Source of the DNA: Desulfovibrionales bacterium GWA2_65_9
GTDB lineage: Bacteria; Desulfobacterota; Desulfovibrionia; Desulfovibrionales; Desulfovibrionaceae
NCBI GenBank assembly: GCA_001799475.1
Contig: MGTN01000172.1
Coordinates: 6,707-18,478 of the forward strand
DNA: 11,772 nt
Reading direction: 5' to 3'
The notes under the pieces were generated by a model that saw nothing but the letters and a program-made list of their open reading frames with translations, did no database searches and was not told the DNA's origin. How positions within the stretch are numbered: position 1 is the stretch's first letter; each line of letters begins with the position of its first letter. Positions 5,221-11,772 of the stretch are shown here, one piece after another. A program made the translations under genes and the position numbers.

Positions 5221-6558
5221 CTACACGAGCCGTTCTTCCTGGGCGTAGCGTTTGACGAAGGCCTTGGCCTCGTCCAGGTTGTGCACATCGCCCGCGATCT
5301 GGGCCTTGAGCAGCGCCTCGCGGATGATGCCCACGGTGGGGCCAGGGTTCAGGCCCGTGGCCTGCATGATGTCGCGGCCGTTGAGCAGCGGCTCCAGGGC
5401 CTCTTCGGGCGTGTCGGCGCGTTCGAACATCTTCAGGTTGTGGTTGAACTCGCGGTAGGAGCCGTTTCTGGCCTTGATGTCCGCGCGGACCATCTCCAGG
5501 ATGCGCGGGTATTCGTCGATGGCCTTGAGCCGGCGCATGCCCTTGTCGGTGAGCATGAAGTGCGGGCGCATGTGGTCGCGCACCAGGGTGCAGATGAGGT
5601 CGATGTCCTCGGGCGGGAAGTGCAGGCGGTTCAGGATCTTGCGCGTGACCTTGGAGCCCACGCGGTGGTGCTGGAAGAAGCTCCACTGGCCGTCGGAGTA
5701 CTCGGCGGTGTAGAGCTTGCCCACGTCGTGGAACATGCAGGCCAGCGTGCCGTACCAGTCGTAGGGCAGCACCTCGGGGTAGCGGCGCATGACCTGGACG
5801 GTGTGGGCGAAGACGGTCTCCTCGCCTTCCTCGGGGTTCTTGATCTGCTTGACGCGGGCCAGGGCCGCGATCTCCGGGATGAGCCCGTGCAGGATCTGGC
5901 ACTCGAACAGGAGCTGCACGAACTGCCAGAGGTTCTCGGCCTCGACCTTGCGCCACTCGTCCATGATGTTGGCCACGGGGCAGTAGTCCAGCACGCGGCG
6001 CGCGCCCCGGATGATGGCCATCCAGGTGTTGGGCTCGATGGGCAGGTGGTAGTTGGCGGCGAAGCGCATGGCCCGCACGGCCAACAGGTAGTCCTGCTTG
6101 AGCACCTGGTCGGGAAAGCCCTTGATGCGCACCATGCCCTCGTCGAAGTCGGCCAGGCCCTGGTCCTGCTCCTGGGGGCTGGGCAGATACGGGCAGGCGG
6201 AGGAGAGCGGAATCTCGCCCTTCTGCTCCAGGATCTTAAGCAGGCGCGGGGTGAGCCGGGCCACGCACTCCTCGGGGTGGGCGCCGTCGTCCACGCTGGC
6301 GCTGTGGAAATAAAAGGTCACGCTGTTCTGGCGGATGAGCCCGGTGACGCCGTGCTCCGTGCAGGACTCCACATTCGGGAACAGGCGTTTCAGGCCGTCG
6401 AAGTCTAGTTCCGTGCTGATGTCCATGGCCAGAACGTCTCCGCCATCGGCCTCGGCCAGAACGGTCTTTTGCAGGCGAGCGTTGATGACGTAGGCGTCGT
6501 AGCCGTTGCGCATGATGCTTTTGCACAGGCTCACGGCGTCCTTGAAAGGCTGGCTCAT
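5221..6558 (-). CDS. HD-domain protein of CCA-adding-enzyme architecture with degenerate nucleotidyltransferase part
   Basis: The product is 445 aa; GGAGG four bases before the ATG supports the start. Overall order follows bacterial tRNA nucleotidyltransferase / poly(A) polymerase proteins. A head domain (about 10-65) is followed by the RNA-binding-region signature V-R-A-M-R-F-A-A-N-Y (161-170) with I-E-P-N-T-W. Next is an HD phosphohydrolase domain (about 250-335: H252, H277-D278 in F-H-D-V-G-K, H297/H298, D328-H329). The tail L-N-G-R-D-I-M-Q-A-T-G-L-N-P-G-P (392-407) is typical of the family. The head reads Y-D-A-Y-V-I-N-A-R-L-Q where G-G-x-V-R-D is expected, and L-A-M-D-I-S in place of the D-x-D metal site, so nucleotidyl transfer is probably lost. 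The intact HD suggests metal-dependent phosphohydrolase activity on a nucleotide or RNA end; the substrate is unknown. It lies 90 bp downstream of pyrC on the same strand, probably last in the operon. Confidence 0.85.
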   Translation of the reverse strand: MSQPFKDAVSLCKSIMRNGYDAYVINARLQKTVLAEADGGDVLAMDISTELDFDGLKRLFPNVESCTEHGVTGLIRQNSVTFYFHSASVDDGAHPEECVARLTPRLLKILEQKGEIPLSSACPYLPSPQEQDQGLADFDEGMVRIKGFPDQVLKQDYLLAVRAMRFAANYHLPIEPNTWMAIIRGARRVLDYCPVANIMDEWRKVEAENLWQFVQLLFECQILHGLIPEIAALARVKQIKNPEEGEETVFAHTVQVMRRYPEVLPYDWYGTLACMFHDVGKLYTAEYSDGQWSFFQHHRVGSKVTRKILNRLHFPPEDIDLICTLVRDHMRPHFMLTDKGMRRLKAIDEYPRILEMVRADIKARNGSYREFNHNLKMFERADTPEEALEPLLNGRDIMQATGLNPGPTVGIIREALLKAQIAGDVHNLDEAKAFVKRYAQEERLV

Positions 6559-6575
6559 TCTTCCTCCATATGGGC

Positions 6576-6626
6576 GTCCCGCCCTGCGGGACCGGGCACA
6601 TCCGGCCCTGCGCTGTGCCGGGCCGG
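6576..6626 (-). other. Two hairpins in the pyrC-HD gap
   Basis: GTCCCGC (6576-6582) pairs with GCGGGAC (6586-6592) around a 3-nt loop, and CCGGCCC (6602-6608) pairs with GGGCCGG (6620-6626) around 11 nt. No T-tract follows on the minus strand. They could stabilise or process the transcript between the two genes, or reflect GC-rich sequence. Confidence 0.35.
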
Positions 6627-6648
6627 GGGTTCGTAAGGCTTGGCGGGC

Positions 6649-8067
6649 CTATGCGCCCGTTGGCTCAATGTCTAGCACGGATTTGCCCGCAAGGAAATGG
6701 GCCACAACCCTCCCGCGCAGGGTGCGGCCCAAGAGCGGGGTGTTCTTGCTCTTGCTCTTCATGGTCTGCGGGCCCACGACCCACGGGGCATCCTGGTCGA
6801 AGAGCAGGAAGTCCGCCGGGTCGCCGGGGGCAAAGGAGTTGAGCGGCAGGCCGAAGCGCTGGCAGGGGGCGGTGGTCCATGCGCGCAGGAAGGCGTCGAA
6901 GGGCAGCTTGCCCGCGCGCACCAGCTCCCAGGTGGTCGAGAGCGCCGTGTCCAGGCCGGAGATGCCGCAGGGCGCGGCGTCGAACTCGACCTCCTTCTCG
7001 TGCGCGGCGTGGGGCGCGTGGTCGGTGGCCAGCATGTCGATGGTGCCATCGGAAAGCGCGTCGAGCAGCGCCTCCACGTCGGCCCGGGGCCTGAGCGGCG
7101 GGTTGACCTTGGCCTGTGCGCTGTAGCCCGCCACCTCGTCCTCGGTCAGGGTCAGGTAGTGCGGGCAGGTTTCGGCGGTGACGTCGACGCCGCGAGCCTT
7201 GGCCGCGCGGATCACGGCCACGCTCTTTTCGCAGGAGATGTGCGCCAAGTGGATGGGCGCTCCCAGATACTCGGCCAGGAGCACGTCGCGCGCGGCCTGG
7301 ATGGCCTCGGCGATGTCCGGCTGGCCAGCCAGGCCCAGGCGGCTGGAGACTGCGCCCTCGTTCACGCCCGCAGCCGGGGCCAGCCAGGGGTCCTCGCAGT
7401 GGTCGATGACCACGCGGCCCAGGTCCTGGCAGTACTCCATGGCCCGGCGCAAGAGCTCGGTGCTCTCGACAGGCCTGCCGTCGTTGGAAAAGGCCCTGCA
7501 CCCGGCGTCCTTGAGGTCGGACATGGAGGCCAGCTCCTGGCCGTGCAAGCCCTTGGTCAACGCGCCGATGGGGAACAGGCGCGGACCGTGCGGCCAGCTC
7601 TTGCGGGCCTGCTCGAGCATGAACTCGGTGACGCTGGCGGTGTCGTTGACGGGCCGGGTGTTGGCCATGCACATGAGGTTCGAGAACCCGCCCTGTGCTG
7701 CGGCCCCAAGGCCGGAGGCGATGTCTTCCTTGTATTCCTGGCCGGGCTCGCGCAGGTGCGTGTGCACGTCGGTCAGGCTCGGCAGGAGCAGCAGCCCGCG
7801 CGCGTCGACCTCTTTGGCGGCCTGCACGTCCAGGCTGCCCGCAGGCACCACGGACACGATGCGGCCCTTGGCCACCAGCACGTCGACCAGTTGGCCTTTG
7901 GGATGCTTGATCATACCCAGTTGGCCCAGTTGACCCCGCTGGATTTTCGGCTGTGAGCCCTTCTGGCTGCCGGCTTTGGCCTGGCTTTTCAGGGAGCCGA
8001 GCCAAAGGGCGCTCTTCACCGCGAGATCGAGTTTTTTGACCTGTTGTGGTTTGTTGTTCTCGGGCAT
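6649..8067 (-). CDS. pyrC: Dihydroorotase, class I (PyrC)
   Basis: The product is 472 aa and catalyses reversible cyclisation of N-carbamoyl-aspartate to dihydroorotate, the third step of UMP synthesis, in the cytosol. Metal ligands inferred from class I structures are all present: H102 and H104 with R106 (D-V-H-T-H-L-R-E-P-G), D196 (S-N-D-G), H223 (D-H-C-E-D), H276 (H-L-A-H-I-S) and D349 (A-T-D-H-A-P-H). The C-terminus has the usual K-N-T-P-L-L-G and R-G-R-V-V segments. AGGAG five bases before the ATG supports the start, 22 bp after pyrB, so the two are probably cotranscribed. PyrC of this class often assembles with PyrB, as in Aquifex. Oddly, about 30 residues rich in K, Q, G and S (about 25-54) separate the first strand (L-D-L-A-V-K-S-A-L-W) from the second (V-D-V-L-V-A-K-G-R-I). 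Confidence 0.96.
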   Translation of the reverse strand: MPENNKPQQVKKLDLAVKSALWLGSLKSQAKAGSQKGSQPKIQRGQLGQLGMIKHPKGQLVDVLVAKGRIVSVVPAGSLDVQAAKEVDARGLLLLPSLTDVHTHLREPGQEYKEDIASGLGAAAQGGFSNLMCMANTRPVNDTASVTEFMLEQARKSWPHGPRLFPIGALTKGLHGQELASMSDLKDAGCRAFSNDGRPVESTELLRRAMEYCQDLGRVVIDHCEDPWLAPAAGVNEGAVSSRLGLAGQPDIAEAIQAARDVLLAEYLGAPIHLAHISCEKSVAVIRAAKARGVDVTAETCPHYLTLTEDEVAGYSAQAKVNPPLRPRADVEALLDALSDGTIDMLATDHAPHAAHEKEVEFDAAPCGISGLDTALSTTWELVRAGKLPFDAFLRAWTTAPCQRFGLPLNSFAPGDPADFLLFDQDAPWVVGPQTMKSKSKNTPLLGRTLRGRVVAHFLAGKSVLDIEPTGA

Positions 8068-8089
8068 GGCGGCTCCTGTTCCTTTGTAT

Positions 8090-9046
8090 TCAGGCGGGGA
8101 TGCCGGGCTGTGCGGCGTCCGGGGACTTGCGGGTCAGGTAGAGGTAGAGCAGGGCCATGCGCACGGCCACCCCGTTCTCCACCTGCTCCAGGATCAGGCT
8201 CTCGGCGCTGTCGGCCAGGGCCGAGTCGATCTCCACGCCCCGGTTGATGGGGCCGGGGTGCAGCACGCAGGCTCCCGGCGCGGCCAGGGCCATGTGCCGG
8301 GGCGAGAGCCCGAAGGTGCGCGCGTACTCGCGCAGGCCGGGCAAGAGTCCCGCCTGCTGGCGCTCCAGCTGCAGGCGCAGGCACATCACCGCGTCCACGC
8401 CGTCCACGGCCTTGGCGACGTCGGAGAAGACCGTGACCGGCCAGGTGTCCAGGCGCGGCGGCAGAAGCGTCCTGGGGCCGCACAGGCGCACGTTCGCGCC
8501 GAGCATGGTCAGGAGCAGAACATTGGAGCGCGCCACGCGGCTGTGGGCGATGTCGCCCAGGATGAGCACGGTCTTGCCCGCGAACCCGCCCGCCCAGCGG
8601 CGGCTCAGGGTCAGGGCGTCGAGCAGGGCCTGGGTCGGGTGGGCGTGGCGACCGTCACCGGCGTTGATGACGCTGCACTCCAGGCGCTCGGCCAGGAATT
8701 GCGCGGCCCCGCTGGAGGCGTGGCGGATGACGATGCCGTCCGGGTTCATGGCCTGCAGGGTCAGCGCGGTGTCCTTGAGGGTCTCGCCCTTGGCCAGGCT
8801 GGAGCCGCTCTTGGCCAGGGCAAAGGTGTCCGCGCTGAGGCGCTTGCCAGCCATGTCGAAGCTGGTCTTGGTGCGCGTGCTGGCCTCGGCAAAGAACAGC
8901 ACCACGCTGCGGCCCTTGAGGGTTGGCACCTTTTTCACCGGGCGGCTGTTGATCTCCCGGAAATAGGCGGCGGTGGCCAGGACGTGGCGCACCTCTTCCG
9001 CCGAGAGCTGGGAGATGTCGAGCAGGTCCTTGTGTTTCCACTGCAT
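8090..9046 (-). CDS. pyrB: Aspartate carbamoyltransferase catalytic subunit (PyrB)
   Basis: The product is 318 aa, normal for the family. It joins carbamoyl phosphate and aspartate to give N-carbamoyl-aspartate, the committed step of pyrimidine synthesis. The carbamoyl-phosphate loop S-T-R-T-K-T-S-F is at 56-63, S-L-A-K-G-E at 83-88, H-P-T-Q at 136-139 and [10 protein letters not shown] at 165-174. The aspartate-side [12 protein letters not shown] is at 262-273, which distinguishes it from ornithine carbamoyltransferase. The start follows AGGAAGGA at a 7-nt spacing. The frame is open further upstream, but that part overlaps the amidohydrolase gene and is not coding in character. No pyrI regulatory subunit is nearby, so assembly with PyrC is the likelier arrangement. 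The gene is 62 bp after the amidohydrolase and 22 bp before pyrC. Confidence 0.97.
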   Translation of the reverse strand: MQWKHKDLLDISQLSAEEVRHVLATAAYFREINSRPVKKVPTLKGRSVVLFFAEASTRTKTSFDMAGKRLSADTFALAKSGSSLAKGETLKDTALTLQAMNPDGIVIRHASSGAAQFLAERLECSVINAGDGRHAHPTQALLDALTLSRRWAGGFAGKTVLILGDIAHSRVARSNVLLLTMLGANVRLCGPRTLLPPRLDTWPVTVFSDVAKAVDGVDAVMCLRLQLERQQAGLLPGLREYARTFGLSPRHMALAAPGACVLHPGPINRGVEIDSALADSAESLILEQVENGVAVRMALLYLYLTRKSPDAAQPGIPA

Positions 9047-9063
9047 GGCGGCGTCCTTCCTCC

Positions 9064-9101
9064 CCGGCAGAGCTTGCTGGCCGGGCTGCCCCGCTTGGGG
9101 C
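9064..9101 (-). other. Hairpins in the amidohydrolase-pyrB gap
   Basis: CCGGC (9064-9068) pairs with GCCGG (9080-9084), with AGC/GCT able to pair inside. GCCCC (9088-9092) pairs with GGGGC (9097-9101) around GCTT. They lie just upstream of the pyrB ribosome-binding site (9054-9061). No U-run or leader-peptide gene marks a classical pyrimidine attenuator, so a regulatory role is only possible. Confidence 0.3.
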
Positions 9102-9108
9102 GGGTTGG

Positions 9109-10404
9109 TCAAATTCCTTTGAGAAATGCGTCCAGCACCGGCTGCGGAACCACGGAGAAGCGCGCCGCCCGGCCCGGGGCCAGGCTGCCGAGCGTATTCT
9201 CCAAGCCAAAGAAGCGCGCCGGGTTCGCGGTGACGAGCGCCAGGCCCTGGCCCAGGCTGAGCACGCCGGGATTCTGCGCAGCCAGCCAGGCCAGCTCGCC
9301 GTAGGGGTCCAGGTCGACGTTGGAGCACAGGCCGTCCGTGCCCAGGCAGACGTTGACCCCGGCCTCCAGGAACTTCGCCAGCGGGGCCTGGCCCACGCCG
9401 ATGTAGTCGTTGCTGCGCGGGCACAGGCACACGCTGGCCCGGCCCTGGGCGATGAGCGCGATGTCCCCGTCCGTCACGGTGACGCAGTGCACACACAACG
9501 TCTGCTCGTCCAGCAGGCCCAGCTCGTGCGCCAGGGGCACCGGGCGCTGGCCGGGCGCGGTATAGTCGGAAATGACCCCGCGCGAGCGCAGGAGGTCCAG
9601 GAAGAGGCTCTGGCCGGTGAGCAGGATGGCGTCCTCCTCGGCGTGCTCGGCCAGGTGCAGGGAAAAGGGCAGGCCCCGGCCATTATTGGCGGCCGTGGAC
9701 ACGGCCTTGGCCGCGCGCAGGAGCTCCCCGCTGGTGCTGTACAGGGCGTGCCCGGCCACGGCGCAGATGCCGCGCCCGCTCTCGGCCCCGTCACGCGCCT
9801 GATGCAGCAGCGCTGCGGGTGGTTCTGGCACCACGCTGCCGATGGCCTCCTGGAAGGAGGTGAAGAAATGTCCGCTTGAGGCCAGAATCTCGGCCAGGAG
9901 CGGGGCGTTGCGGGTGCTGATGTCGGCCACGAAGGCGCAGCCGCGGCTCTCCAGCCGGGTCAGCTCGCTGCGCACCAGCGGCTGGTCCACCCCATAGGCG
10001 TTGTTGGCCAGCAGGCTCTCGACCCAGGTCACGAAGCCCTGGCCCTGGGTGGTCTTGCCCAGCAGGTGCGTCATCTCCAGGTGGGTGTGGCTGTTGAAGG
10101 TGGCCGGGGCCAGGGTCAGCCCGCCCAGGTCGCGCACCGGGCCGGCATGGGTGCGGCGGATGTGGTCAAAGGGCCCCACGTCCAGGATCAGCTGGTCGTG
10201 GACCACGACGGCGGCGTCCTCAAGGAGGGGCCAGCCGGGTGTCATGGGCGCGACGCGGGCCGCGCGGAAGATCTCGGGCATGGTTGTGACTTGGGTGTTG
10301 AGGTTCAGGCGGGCGGCTTGTGTCGCCTGTGCCCGCCGGGCCACCATAGCCATTTCCCCAGGCGTTGCAAGGCCGTGGGGCTCGCTGGACGGCCTTTGGC
10401 CCAT
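9109..10404 (-). CDS. Amidohydrolase, ATZ/TRZ (cytosine-deaminase-like) family, putative aminated-purine-nucleoside deaminase
   Basis: The product is 431 aa from an ATG preceded by AGGAG at 4 nt. Metal and catalytic residues of the family are visible: H106 and H108 (N-S-H-T-H-L-E), H219 (G-H-A-L-Y-S-T), H250 with E253 (S-L-H-L-A-E-H), H306 and D357 (L-G-T-D-G-L-C-S-N). This set is typical of zinc or iron deaminases acting on adenosine-type compounds. The N-S-H-T-H-L-E-M plus G-T-D-G-L-C-S-N pattern recalls aminofutalosine deaminases of menaquinone synthesis (MqnX). S-adenosylhomocysteine or methylthioadenosine deaminase is an alternative, attractive beside the homocysteine gene. The first 41 residues (A-, Q- and R-rich) do not resemble the family, whose usual start fits M42 (M-P-E-I-F-R-A-A-R). 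However, M42 (codon at 10281) has no ribosome-binding site, and M20 (10347) has GGGGA seven bases upstream. The true start is therefore uncertain. Confidence 0.85.
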   Translation of the reverse strand: MGQRPSSEPHGLATPGEMAMVARRAQATQAARLNLNTQVTTMPEIFRAARVAPMTPGWPLLEDAAVVVHDQLILDVGPFDHIRRTHAGPVRDLGGLTLAPATFNSHTHLEMTHLLGKTTQGQGFVTWVESLLANNAYGVDQPLVRSELTRLESRGCAFVADISTRNAPLLAEILASSGHFFTSFQEAIGSVVPEPPAALLHQARDGAESGRGICAVAGHALYSTSGELLRAAKAVSTAANNGRGLPFSLHLAEHAEEDAILLTGQSLFLDLLRSRGVISDYTAPGQRPVPLAHELGLLDEQTLCVHCVTVTDGDIALIAQGRASVCLCPRSNDYIGVGQAPLAKFLEAGVNVCLGTDGLCSNVDLDPYGELAWLAAQNPGVLSLGQGLALVTANPARFFGLENTLGSLAPGRAARFSVVPQPVLDAFLKGI

Positions 10405-10415
10405 TATTCTCCTGT

Positions 10416-10431
10416 CGGAGCAGGGTCTCCG
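10416..10431 (-). other. Small hairpin upstream of the amidohydrolase ribosome-binding site
   Basis: CGGAG (10416-10420) pairs with CTCCG (10427-10431) around a 6-nt loop. It lies between the terminator at 10434-10460 and the AGGAG at 10409-10413. The CTCC arm is complementary to the GGAG of that ribosome-binding site, so alternative pairing could influence initiation. This is inference only. Confidence 0.3.
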
Positions 10432-10433
10432 GC

Positions 10434-10460
10434 AAAAAAAAGGGAGGCTTGCGGCCTCCC
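10434..10460 (-). terminator. Intrinsic terminator of the DUF39 gene
   Basis: On the minus strand a 7-bp GC-rich stem (GGGAGGC / GCCTCCC) with a 5-nt loop is followed directly by eight T residues (10441-10434). It lies 8 bp past the DUF39 stop codon. It separates that gene from the amidohydrolase, whose start is only 29 bp further on. Confidence 0.92.
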
Positions 10461-10468
10461 TGGTCTCG

Positions 10469-11641
10469 TCACATGGACAGTATCTCGCACTGCGGCTCAG
10501 TGAGCAGGAACTTGCCCTCCTCGATCCATCTCTTGAGGGTCTCGGCGATCTCCAGCGAAATGGTGTAGCTCGTCACCGGCACCGTGGGCGTGACGCGGTC
10601 GTTGACCGTGATGCTGCCGCTTTTCAACTCCTCGAAGTTCACGTGGCTGATGGTGCGCTGTATCCCGTTGGGGTAGTCATAGCCGTAGTCCTTGACGGGC
10701 ATCTGGATGTCCGCGTCGGCCACGCCGGTGAACCAGGCCATCTCCTCGTCCAGGATGGGGATGGGGATGCCCACGCCCATGTTCAGCGAGCAGCCGTAGC
10801 CGATGAGCGACACGCCGCGCACGTAGCGCGGGTCCATGCCCTTGAGGTTGCCCTTGAGCATCAGCGTGCCCGAGGCCGAGAGCGGGATGCCGCGCTCGTT
10901 GCGCGCAGGCTTGGCGTTGTGCTGGGTGCCCGCGCCGATGACGTAGCCCACCGAGCCGCCCATGAAGATCCGCGTGCCCAGGCCGATGGTGCGCAGGAAG
11001 GGATCGTTGAACAGGGGCGAGAGCTGGCCCGCGGTGGCGTAGTTGGCGTTGCGGCAGCCGGGCTTGAGCGGGCCCATGTAGGTATAGATGGTGCGCCCGG
11101 ACATGTTCACGGCGCAGTTGTAGTTCTGGTAGCAGTTGCGCGGATTGAGCAGCCAGGCGCCCGGCAGGCTGGCCAGGGTGACGTCCTTCTCCAGCTCCCG
11201 GCGCGGGTAGCAGTCCGTGCCGTAGGACTTGGCGCGCAGGCGCACGGGCTTGCCACGCAGCAGGTCCTCGATGACATGCCCGCCGCCGTAGGCGAAGCGG
11301 CCGGGGTAGACCTTGTTCAGGGGATCGTCGGCGCTGGGCTCGGTGGCGCCGCAATAGGCGTCCACGGCGGCCAGGCCAGCGTAGCAGGGCACGTTGTTCA
11401 GCCAGACCTGGCTGGCCTTCATCAGCGGCGGCTCCTGGCCGAAGTTGAAGAGCATGCCCGACGAGCACATGGGCGAGAAGGTGCCCGTGGTGACGACGTC
11501 GACCTCGCGGGCGGCCTTGGTCTTGCCCAGGCGGCGGACGGTCTCGACCATCTCCTCGGCCGTGAGCACCACGGCTTTGCCCTTCTGGATGCGCTCGTTG
11601 ATCTCGGCGATGGTCTTTCCGGTCTTGGCTTTCCCGGCCAT
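10469..11641 (-). CDS. Homocysteine biosynthesis protein (DUF39 / COG1900)
   Basis: The product is 390 aa. GGAGGA five bases before the ATG fixes the start; the frame runs on upstream as a basic, low-quality extension that I reject. Family segments include G-T-F-S-P-M-C-S-S-G (C59), S-Y-G-T-D-C-Y-P-R-R-E-L (C144), N-P-R-N-C-Y-Q-N-Y-N-C, and the glycine-rich F-M-G-G-S-V-G-Y-V-I-G-A-G-T-Q-H. In methanogens and Desulfovibrio this family is implicated in making homocysteine directly from aspartate semialdehyde and sulfide. Two conserved cysteines are thought important; C59 and C144 are the natural candidates. The family often works with a NIL/ferredoxin partner protein, not present in this window but possibly encoded just upstream. 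No CBS or ferredoxin domain is fused here. A strong terminator follows the gene. Confidence 0.92.
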   Translation of the reverse strand: MAGKAKTGKTIAEINERIQKGKAVVLTAEEMVETVRRLGKTKAAREVDVVTTGTFSPMCSSGMLFNFGQEPPLMKASQVWLNNVPCYAGLAAVDAYCGATEPSADDPLNKVYPGRFAYGGGHVIEDLLRGKPVRLRAKSYGTDCYPRRELEKDVTLASLPGAWLLNPRNCYQNYNCAVNMSGRTIYTYMGPLKPGCRNANYATAGQLSPLFNDPFLRTIGLGTRIFMGGSVGYVIGAGTQHNAKPARNERGIPLSASGTLMLKGNLKGMDPRYVRGVSLIGYGCSLNMGVGIPIPILDEEMAWFTGVADADIQMPVKDYGYDYPNGIQRTISHVNFEELKSGSITVNDRVTPTVPVTSYTISLEIAETLKRWIEEGKFLLTEPQCEILSM

Positions 11642-11735
11642 GTGCGTCCTCCGCTGCTGGAACTCGTGCTGCTTCCGGCCGCGCCCACTGCGGGCGGCGG
11701 CGGCTATCGGTCGTCTGCTTTTTACGTTGCCGCGC
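11642..11735. other. Leader region of the DUF39 gene
   Basis: This 94-bp gap contains the ribosome-binding site GGAGGA (11652-11647) and a weak hairpin, GCCC (11683-11686) with GGGC (11692-11695). I see no riboswitch-like structure and no convincing promoter. Confidence 0.5.
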
Positions 11736-11772
11736 TTACTTGTCCGCGCGGAACTCCGGCGCAAGAAAATCC
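11736..11772 (-). CDS. C-terminal end of an upstream gene (partial)
   Basis: On the minus strand the window edge opens into D-F-L-A-P-E-F-R-A-D-K followed by a TAA stop at 11738-11736. The composition is plausible for a protein C-terminus, and the gene would end 94 bp before the DUF39 start on the same strand. By analogy with other sulfate reducers it might encode the ferredoxin/NIL partner, but eleven residues cannot show that. It could also be chance. Confidence 0.3.
   Translation of the reverse strand, partial: DFLAPEFRADK

Noticed and set aside
5281..6408. Long + strand open frame opposite the HD gene
   Set aside because: Antisense frame kept open by high GC at third positions; its translation is rich in Ala, Gly, Val, His, Asp with no domain. 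The opposite strand has clear HD and family motifs.
6665..8005. 446-aa minus-strand frame overlapping pyrC in another frame
   Set aside because: Arg/Gly/Pro-rich out-of-frame translation; pyrC's metal ligands lie in the other frame.
9047..9108. Pyrimidine attenuator or PyrR-type site before pyrB
   Set aside because: No U-tract terminator, no leader peptide and no recognisable PyrR-binding loop; only generic GC hairpins.
6697..9304. Long + strand open frames (419 and 442 aa) opposite pyrC and pyrB
   Set aside because: Shadow frames of conserved genes; compositionally biased and without recognisable motifs.
9047..9496. N-terminal extension of pyrB by 150 residues
   Set aside because: It would overlap the amidohydrolase coding region in a different frame, and the family N-terminus plus ribosome-binding site place the start at 9046.
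11642..11764. 41-residue N-terminal extension of the DUF39 protein
   Set aside because: Arg/Ser-rich non-family sequence; a good GGAGGA site precedes the ATG at 11641.

Overview
The window is GC-rich chromosomal DNA, most likely from a sulfate-reducing member of the Desulfovibrionaceae. This is an inference from three things: base composition, the DUF39-type homocysteine biosynthesis gene, and short GC-rich palindromic intergenic repeats of a style I associate with Desulfovibrio. I ran no database search; family assignments rest on motifs seen in the translations.

Layout, left half (+ strand). Positions 1-1323 hold the 3' part of a PAS-PAS-GGDEF diguanylate cyclase with an intact active site and inhibitory site. 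Next, behind a near-consensus sigma-54 promoter, is a BON-domain lipoprotein with a His-rich tail (1438-2523). A gene-free stretch of about 450 bp (2524-2974) carries structured palindromic repeats. A GT4-type glycosyltransferase follows (2975-4177). Then comes a low-GC island (about 4180-5100). It holds a poorly conserved first half, possibly a transposase relic, then two overlapping small genes: a DUF4177 protein and an orphan YidD.

Layout, right half (- strand, reading from high to low coordinates). A DUF39 homocysteine biosynthesis gene (11641-10469) ends at a strong intrinsic terminator. Then come an ATZ/TRZ-type amidohydrolase (10404-9109), pyrB (9046-8090), pyrC (8067-6649), and an HD-domain protein built like a CCA-adding enzyme but lacking its nucleotidyltransferase motifs (6558-5221). 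The last four genes are closely spaced and may be one operon. pyrB and pyrC supply consecutive steps of UMP synthesis; the amidohydrolase and HD protein are probably nucleoside or nucleotide handling proteins, but their substrates are not determined here. The two halves converge at about 5080-5220, where a perfect 20-bp-stem hairpin sits.

Most interesting points: (1) a dispersed two-hairpin repeat (2828-2918 and 5120-5208, plus a partial inverted copy at 2571-2593) whose second stem shows compensatory base changes between copies; (2) a sigma-54 promoter with an upstream dyad whose predicted start point falls on the annotated start codon of the BON lipoprotein; (3) a catalytically degenerate tRNA-nucleotidyltransferase-like HD protein next to pyrBC; (4) the low-GC DUF4177-yidD pair lying between direct repeats.
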